From Neospora caninum Liverpool (Eukaryota; Apicomplexa; Conoidasida; Eucoccidiorida; Sarcocystidae): DNA of 64,000 nucleotides. This document shows, one piece after another, positions 57,853 to 64,000 of this stretch. Location of the stretch: contig NC_018395.1 in assembly GCF_000208865.1 (NCBI RefSeq), forward strand, positions 5,008,839-5,072,838, in the 5' to 3' direction. Within the stretch, counting starts at the first letter, position 1. Every line of letters begins with the position of its first letter. Position numbers and translations under genes: made by a program. The notes beneath the pieces are model-generated. The model searched no databases. It was not told where the DNA came from and saw nothing but the letters and a program-made list of their open reading frames with translations.

Positions 57853-60396
57853 CCGAAACGTAAATGAATTCGACCAACTGGTTTTTGAAGAGCCATAAAC
57901 GCTTTGTGGCGTCGCCGATCACAAACGGGCGCAACGGCCTGCGCTGTCACCTTCGCGATATGCGGAGGTGTGCTCTCTGATGTGGACGCGCCGCACTGGG
58001 TGATGCTGTCATGTGACTCGTCATGTTGAGATGCCTTCAGTTTCGTTTGGAGGAGCCCAGAGGCATGATACTGTCCCGCAACACTAGAATTGCCACTGGG
58101 CAACCAGGAGCTCCTGCTCGTGGATGCATTTAGTGGCGTTCCTAACAAAATGCAAAGAGTCGCGAAAGGCCGTTTTTGGTGTGTCCTCGTACTGCGACCT
58201 TTCCAGATACTCTACATGCGGATTCACGCACACTACGTTCCGGCGAATTGATGGTAATGGATGACAAGAACACAGCGAGTCGAGGGGCTTGTAGGCACTG
58301 TTGCCTCCATTGGCACTAGCCACGTTATCCCTCGTCGTCTGCGGCTGTATCGGTAGTAACACGTGCTGTATCTTTGACACGTGCCGTATCTTTTCCCCCT
58401 TCTGTAGGCTAAGCGGACAAAGCAATTGTTTGCTTAGCATTGACCATTTGACCAAGCCACAGTCGCAGAGCTTCTTCCAACCCTCGAAAAAGCATACAGG
58501 AGGACGTTTCATTTATTCTCGGAGGCCGCATGCTGCAGCACGCCTGTTAGTTGCTTTCAACCCAAATTTGTCTGTAGTTTCGTCCATTTATGGCTGTGTC
58601 CATTACCACGTAAGAAAGTCAACAAAGTACAGGCAAGCTGCGGCTCGCACGCGTGTAGCCTGGGACTGTGTTGATGCGGTTGGTAGGGTTTTGCCCCGGT
58701 GTAGAACTGCAACGCAGGGAACAGTATCCAAGTCTGTTCGGTGGATGGCGGCTTCTGGGGATCTCTTGAAGGACGCTGCCGCTCTCTGCCAGGGCTGACC
58801 GACCCTTTGTTTTCTGTGATGAGTCACGCTGTTTGTGCGGCCCGTTTCGGCGAATCATGTTTTTTTGTGCAGCCTTCATTTCGCGGTTCGTGTACAAGCC
58901 AGTCTGCCCCCCATTTGTTGGTTCTCTGTACCGCCGGGTACGTGCTCCTGCAAGGCTACGTAGTGCACTACGCAGCAGATCTAACGCGTTTGTATTTTGA
59001 TTCTCTTCCGCTTCAATACAGTAGACAGATCGGAGATACTTATCAAGTGATGCGTAGGAATGGCGTGCCGCTGGGGCTCATGGTCATCAAGCCTAGATGT
59101 GGGTGCTGTCCTACGAGATTGTTTTATGATTTGGAAATTGACGGAAATGGTGGCTTTATGCTAGTGACTGGTTGTCACCCTACAGACTAGGCCCCATATT
59201 TTACGGACTTGGGCAAGGGAGTTACGGTAAATGGGTATATCCGATTGCAGCAAGTCCGATATGTGACCGCCGGGCCACACTCGTAGGAGGTTTCGTTGCT
59301 TGCTGTCTTCTTTCCAGATTCAGACACTGTGCAAGGCCCTGGTGGATCCCCACACTTCACCGCCAGCTGCAGCATCCCAACAGCGCTGCTTCATTCAGTG
59401 AAGTTGACGTATCTTCTTGGCCGTTGTCATCCATGACAGGGTTGACAACATTTGCGATACGCAGTTTCTGCACGGAAGCCGATCACATGAAGGATCGAGA
59501 ACGCTGCAACCGGGGCAAGGAAGCCTTGGTATTGGGTCGAGCGTGCTTGAACACCTGCATGTGCCTATGTGCTCGCACCATCGGCGTAGAAAAAATAAGC
59601 TACAGATGTGAGATGTACAGTCAGTTGTGGAGTGATTCCGTATGTTTACTCTTTAATTCGTGGGCGCCAAACAAGACCATCAGGCGTGCGTTGGCTAGTC
59701 CCTGTCGACAGTTTTTGCAATGCATAGCGGGAGAGGATGTAAACGGTTTGCCGGCGAGAGAGAGAAAAACAAAAGTTGTGCACGCAAACAGTTGGTGACC
59801 TACACGAAACCGTGACACCGCTGGACTCCAGATCCTTTTCGGGTACCACGGATGCATCCGTGTTCAGAGCCTGCCTGACTGCCCTGACCGGCAGGGCGGT
59901 AAGAAATAACTCAGCCGCCTTGACTGGAGTGTACTACTGTGGGGACGGACTTGCAAAATGAACCGTTGAGCAGTTCTGCTTCGTACGTTTTACTAAGGCA
60001 CAAGAACGGTTGGATTTCAGTGTTTTCGGAATCAGACGCGTGGGCACCATATTCTGACACACCTTAGCCAGCTCAACTGATGGGGAAGAGATTTCCAAGA
60101 GGAAAGGCTGCGTGTGGAGACATTTTACGCCCTTTTCAGAAACGGCTTGCCTTCTTTACGTTGGCACGTGTCTTCGAAAGACTCCACAGTTCATTCGTAT
60201 ATAATTCGTGACTGGTAGAGCATCGGTATGAAGGTAAATCGTGTTAGCATAGCTCTCATTTACTGAAAAAACGCGTCGTCCTTCCTCTTCTCTCGCGCTC
60301 TTCCTTCCTCTCCCCAATTGTTCCCGTGCCTCTCTTGTTTTTCTGTCATGAAAAACTTTCTCTCTTATCTCCTAAATCTTTGCCGCTCTGCCAAAA
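57853..60396. other. 2.5 kb between TMEM33-like and the small three-exon gene
   Basis: This includes the TMEM33 3' UTR and the promoter of the next plus-strand gene. Two overlapping plus-strand frames, 58741-59190 (149 codons) and 59172-59798 (208 codons), are the longest here. They show no family signature. Confidence 0.4.
59172..59798 (+). CDS. Doubtful ORF, up to 208 codons
   Basis: A longer-than-expected open frame in otherwise non-coding DNA, with several cysteine-rich turns (CLNTCMCLCARTIG). The best internal start is weak, no splice structure was found, and no family is recognised. It could be an exon, a small lineage-specific gene, or chance. Confidence 0.18.
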   Translation: MSPYRLGPIFYGLGQGSYGKWVYPIAASPICDRRATLVGGFVACCLLSRFRHCARPWWIPTLHRQLQHPNSAASFSEVDVSSWPLSSMTGLTTFAIRSFCTEADHMKDRERCNRGKEALVLGRACLNTCMCLCARTIGVEKISYRCEMYSQLWSDSVCLLFNSWAPNKTIRRALASPCRQFLQCIAGEDVNGLPARERKTKVVHANSW

Positions 60397-60826
60397 ATGG
60401 GTCCTTTCGTTCAGAAAACAAGGGAACACAAGGTAACACCTGCTGCTGGTTACAGAAGTCAGTGCATTGTACACCAGCCGTGCCCGTATCAGGAGTCAAT
60501 TCGGTTAATAACAGCCCTTCTGTACCGCAGGGGCCGACGTACTTCATGTCCATCTTCCCAGCTCTCAAGTCCGGAGGGTAAATGGGCTTTGTGGAGTGTC
60601 AGCTGTTTCTACAGTCGAGCCTTGCGGGATGTTCTTGTTTCACAGACGCGTCAGCGGTTTCCCTGTTTACGGAAACGAGTTAGTGTGGCTTTTGCGTCAG
60701 CGAACGTTATTGCAGTACGTCAGAACAGAAAGGATACGTGGAAACGCACTGCGCAATGTACTGCATGTGGCTCATTGCTCAATAGAGCTTGACCCACGAG
60801 GCCGTCGCTGTATCACGATAGGATGA
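60397..60826 (+). CDS. Small 87-residue protein in three exons, family not recognised
   Basis: Exons 60397-60432, 60531-60577 and 60646-60826 total 264 bases. The start has an excellent context (ccaaaaATGG). Donors are CACAAG|GTAACA and GGAGG|GTAAAT. Acceptors are CCGCAG|GG and TTCACAG|AC. Introns are 98 and 68 bases. The product is basic: MGPFVQKTREHK, then GPTYFMSIFPALKSGG, then GFPVYGNELVWLLRQRTLL, and a tail ending GRRCITIG. An alternative third-exon acceptor at 60614 (CTACAG) would give a different, also open, C-terminus. Small basic proteins of this kind are often respiratory-chain or ribosome-associated, but no identity is claimed. It converges with the next gene: only 109 bases separate the two stop codons. 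Confidence 0.5.
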
Positions 60827-60935
60827 GTGCCGCGCACACGGGTTGACTCAAATAAGTGCAAGACAGCAAAAGAGAACCCTTCCTAGTGCTCAGCAAGCAA
60901 GCGAAGAGGCGGGCATATATATGGTTTGATTGTTT

Positions 60936-63666
60936 TTATCGGGTGTGCTTGTGGCAGGGCGACAAACAGGCCCTTTGTGCCGGAGGTCCGTGACTTAGGT
61001 GGTCGCGTTTAGGGTATACTTCATCCTGTGCCAAACCATGAAAAAGATACCCTCCCCTAGGTGACCTAACTTCCGCTCGTCTCAGGAAGCGTAGACTGGT
61101 TCGTTTTCGAGCTTGTGCCGCAAAACATGAGCCCAACAGAATGGGGAGAAGGGCTCCTGTACATGGGTGAACTGGAGCCGCTGAAAATTTCTCTGAAATT
61201 TTTAGATGTTGTCGCCGCCGTGACAGGAGTCGAAAGGAACGGGGATCCTCACTCTCGCGGATATCAACAGTGTATTCACATATAAGAAAGGAGAATGTTC
61301 TGTCACTCACCTTTCTCTCTCAGCACATTCGCGGACCGATAGCACCGTTCGTCGCGCGACTGGGAACGAGTGAAAGAACCTGGCTGCCCCCAAGAAAGTC
61401 GCTGCGCATTACTTGATGGATGAGCACCTGGTTCAAACGACCAAGATTGCCTCCCCTCGACACTGAAATAACCTCGCCCCGGAGTGGTAACAGCTGCAAA
61501 TTGGTCTTGAGATCTAGCCGCTGTCGATGCGAGTGGCACCAGCTCAGGAGAGGGCAACTCACACACTGGACTCGGCTGCAATGGACAGCTGATAGACGCT
61601 AGAGGATGAGAAACTGTCTGAATCGGAGGATGGCATACGTTTGCAAACGTGACTTGTGTGTCTATTCTGGTGCTGGGAAAAGGTCTTGACAAACGCAGAG
61701 TTGACTGATGCACGCCGGTAGTCTCCCGAAGAGGTTCTCGGCACGGCGGTATCGCTGGACGATACACTAGAGATGCCAACGGGATCCGGCTGAGGCGGCC
61801 TGGAGCTGTGGTAAAGGGAGCCTCTAGCAGGGTGTTTTGATCTCCTTCTGCAGGACTCGGGGTGCCTTCTTGCGCAAGACGGGGAGAAGACAGGAGGTTT
61901 CCTCCCCATTTGTCTGTCCTTTCTGGAACCGTTTCAAATTGACACTTTGGCGATATCTGCCCAGTCCGTCTACTGGTTTGTGTGATGATCGTAGGTGCCA
62001 GGGAAGCGGCTGTCCGATCCGCCTTCAGCCCACAATTTGTAGATTGTATGCAACACCACGGACCTGGACAACAGTCGTCGCAAGACTGTGCACATGTAGC
62101 GCGCACCAAAGGATCTTGGATAGCAAGGCCACCTTTCGCATCAGACTCATCCCTCGGCTGCCGTGCACAGTGCGACCGACACGTACGAGGGTTCGCCGAA
62201 TGTGGACATTCTTTCTGGGAAAAATGTGACAGCCCCCATTGAGATGATGAACACGGCGATGAGAGACAATGACAAGACAAGTCGGTTTGGGAAGCAGCTA
62301 GATGCTTGTTTCTGCTGCCTGAGTTCGGCGTTTCGCTTTTCGGTTTCGCCGACGCAGAACGGAGGAAGCCGCAATTGGAATCTTTCGACATAAAGCGCCC
62401 AGTCGGAAACTTGAGGCCGCTCAGTTCAGTGCCCCCACTGTCACTCTGTGTTCGTAGGTGAGGCGATGGAACAGATATCTGCACGCTTTGTCGTTGCGGT
62501 CCTTCACGCGTGTCGCCCACGAGACAGGCGGACAGAAGTTCCTCCCTGAGCCGTTCCCTGGTCGCGGCTGTCGAGCCAGGTTCCGAGCCTTTGTCACCCG
62601 ATATAGCTGTTTTCGAGTCCCTGGGATACGACAAGGACTCCAGTAGCGGCAGCTTTGACGCCCGAGCGGAGACTTCAGCTTTATTATCCACAGCATCCGT
62701 GAACGAGGTTTGCAGGCCACTATGCGCCCGCAACAAAAGTGCCGGAGTCTTGCTAACAGACACCGGCCAGGGTGGTAACCGGAACTTCTGACGCAAGTAG
62801 AGATCGTTGTAGATTTGGGAGAGTTTCTGCTGGCTCTTTTCTTCCAGAATGTTTATTCTACACTTGAGCCTTTCTGCAAGCCTAGACGACGAATCAAGGC
62901 AATCAAGGAGTTTCAGGTATGTCCTGCGAGAACTGTCGCGCTGACACTCCTTCCGTTTGTTGAGGAGGGAATGACTAGACGCATACGTCTCTGTAGAAAA
63001 GCGATTTGCGTACTCTCGCGCCTGCTGGAGACCCGTCCACAGGCGCTGGCTTTCGACCTTGAGTGATCGCAAACCCTTGAAAACGCCATCTAACTGACCA
63101 GGCACGGGCACACTTTGATCTCCCGTAGAGCCGTCCTCAACAACCGACACATCGGATTTATGACGCGACCGAGTTTGCTTACGAGTTCGGCTTCTTGAAG
63201 TCCTTTGAGTGCTTGTTGTACTCGGAGATGATATGCTGAGTGTGTCGCTCAGAGGCTTCGGATCCAATGCAGGAATGAGAGGGATTGCTGCGGATGTCGC
63301 TGGATATGTCATGGTGGGGGGATCGAGGGCCACTCTGTTGTAGAAAAAACAGCGCGGCAAGCGGCTTCCAGTGGAGGTCGCAAGATCCTCCCTTTTTCTC
63401 CCTGCATCTTGTTGCGACTGTGGCAGTCCCGCCGTAGATATCTGTCTGTCCACTGCTTCTATTGTGGCCTTGAGGCACTGAATACTTTTGTAACTTTCCC
63501 TGTCGATCTTGTCTAGAATACCTCTCAGTCGGTCTGTTTTATTCTGCTGGCCAGCATCCAAATCATCGATTCCTTCTTCCACGGCCACAGAGGAATCTTC
63601 TTGTGTCACCATCCATCCATTGAGGTTATACGACTGCAGGTGTTTTTCACTACACGGGTCCATCAT
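60936..63666 (-). CDS. Coiled-coil/disordered protein of about 870 residues, function unknown
   Basis: A main exon (63666-61311) and a terminal exon (61192-60936) joined by GAAAG|GTGAGT to TTTCAG|AG total 2,613 bases with phase closed. The start is taken at the tandem ATGs at 63666/63663. The frame stays open a few codons further up, so an additional 5' exon beyond the window is possible. Residues 40-80 are helical (DRLRGILDKIDRESYK, LKATIEAVDRQIS). A second coiled-coil region lies around 200-310 (VFKGLRSLKVESQRLW, LAERLKCRINILEEK). The remainder is Ser/Pro-rich and low-complexity, with a Cys-rich patch around 525-555 (CPHSANPRTCRSHC, CDDCCPGPWCC). No membrane segment or enzymatic motif is visible. 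An alternative acceptor at 61181-61183 would shorten the second exon by 12 bases. Confidence 0.6.
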
Positions 63667-64000
63667 CTCGCGTTCGGAAGGGGTACGGCCATACACAGAA
63701 CTGTCCAGTATTAGCGGTCGAGCTCATGAAGATGGGATTTAACTAACTCAAACGCAGGAGTTCCCCAGAAGCCGTCCCACGGTAGTGGGGTTATGCGACA
63801 CCCCTTTATGCGTGGAAGGGTGTCGAAAACGTATATATCGTGTTTCAAAAAAACAATGATCTTCAAGCAAGACACTGCCGTTGTACAGACGTTTTCGAAC
63901 TTCTTGCAACGCGTCACATTCAGAACACCCTTCGTTCCGAGCGAAAATGCCACCTCTTGCTTCAGAATGGACCTTTGGAGTGAAATTGATCGGCAAGCGC
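63667..64000 (-). other. Possible 5' exon or promoter of the coiled-coil gene at the window edge
   Basis: A minus-strand frame entering from beyond 64000 contains a protein-like stretch (GIFARNEGCSECDALQEV) ending at 63748. It might be an upstream exon of the coiled-coil gene or the end of another gene. No donor in the right phase could be chosen. Confidence 0.25.

Noticed and set aside
60181..60245. A short stretch (actggtagagcatcgg) reminiscent of a tRNA D-arm
   Set aside because: No acceptor stem, anticodon arm or T-arm could be folded around it.

Overview
The window is nuclear DNA of an apicomplexan parasite, most likely a tissue-cyst coccidian of the Toxoplasma/Hammondia/Neospora group. 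Four things point there: intron-rich genes with GT-AG introns mostly of 100-900 bases, translation starts of the aaaATGg type, long disordered Ser/Arg-rich or Ala/Pro-rich protein tails, and frequent (TA)n tracts in introns and intergenic DNA. No bacterial operon, tRNA, rRNA, CRISPR array or intact transposon was seen. All exon models are hand-built from splice signals, reading phase and family homology. Where a total exon length divides cleanly by three this is noted as support.

Layout, left half (1-36 kb): the AP-1 clathrin adaptor sigma subunit (-, 1543-3263) sits head to head with a small CX9C protein (+, 5029-5948). Next come a predicted secretory single-pass membrane protein (-, 8715-9959), a 1,739-residue MATH-BTB protein (-, 12522-19716), a sparsely coding 5 kb stretch, and a CDK7/MO15-like kinase (-, 24722-26452). 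The kinase is head to head with a signal-peptide-bearing PP2C phosphatase (+, 30202-35870).

Right half (36-64 kb): this holds an unresolved minus-strand locus (37.0-38.6 kb) and a mitochondrial-type acyl carrier protein (-, 38662-40402) whose phosphopantetheine serine is a cysteine. These are followed by a RING-ZZ E3 ligase (+, 42344-45318), a 20-exon gene with introns of about 44-69 bases (-, 46216-50230), a DRC10/IQCD-like axonemal protein (-, 51323-52908), a TMEM33/Pom33-like membrane protein (+, 54650-57852), an 87-residue three-exon gene (+, 60397-60826), and a coiled-coil/disordered protein (-, 60936-63666) near the right edge.

Functional themes are vesicle traffic (AP-1), ubiquitin signalling (MATH-BTB, RING-ZZ), cell-cycle and transcription control (CDK7-like), secreted signalling (PP2C), mitochondrial Fe-S/acyl-carrier biology (mACP), male-gamete flagella (DRC10) and ER/nuclear-envelope membrane shaping (TMEM33). 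No dedicated multi-gene system is visible. The most striking single observation is the Ser-to-Cys change at the prosthetic-group site of the mitochondrial-type ACP.
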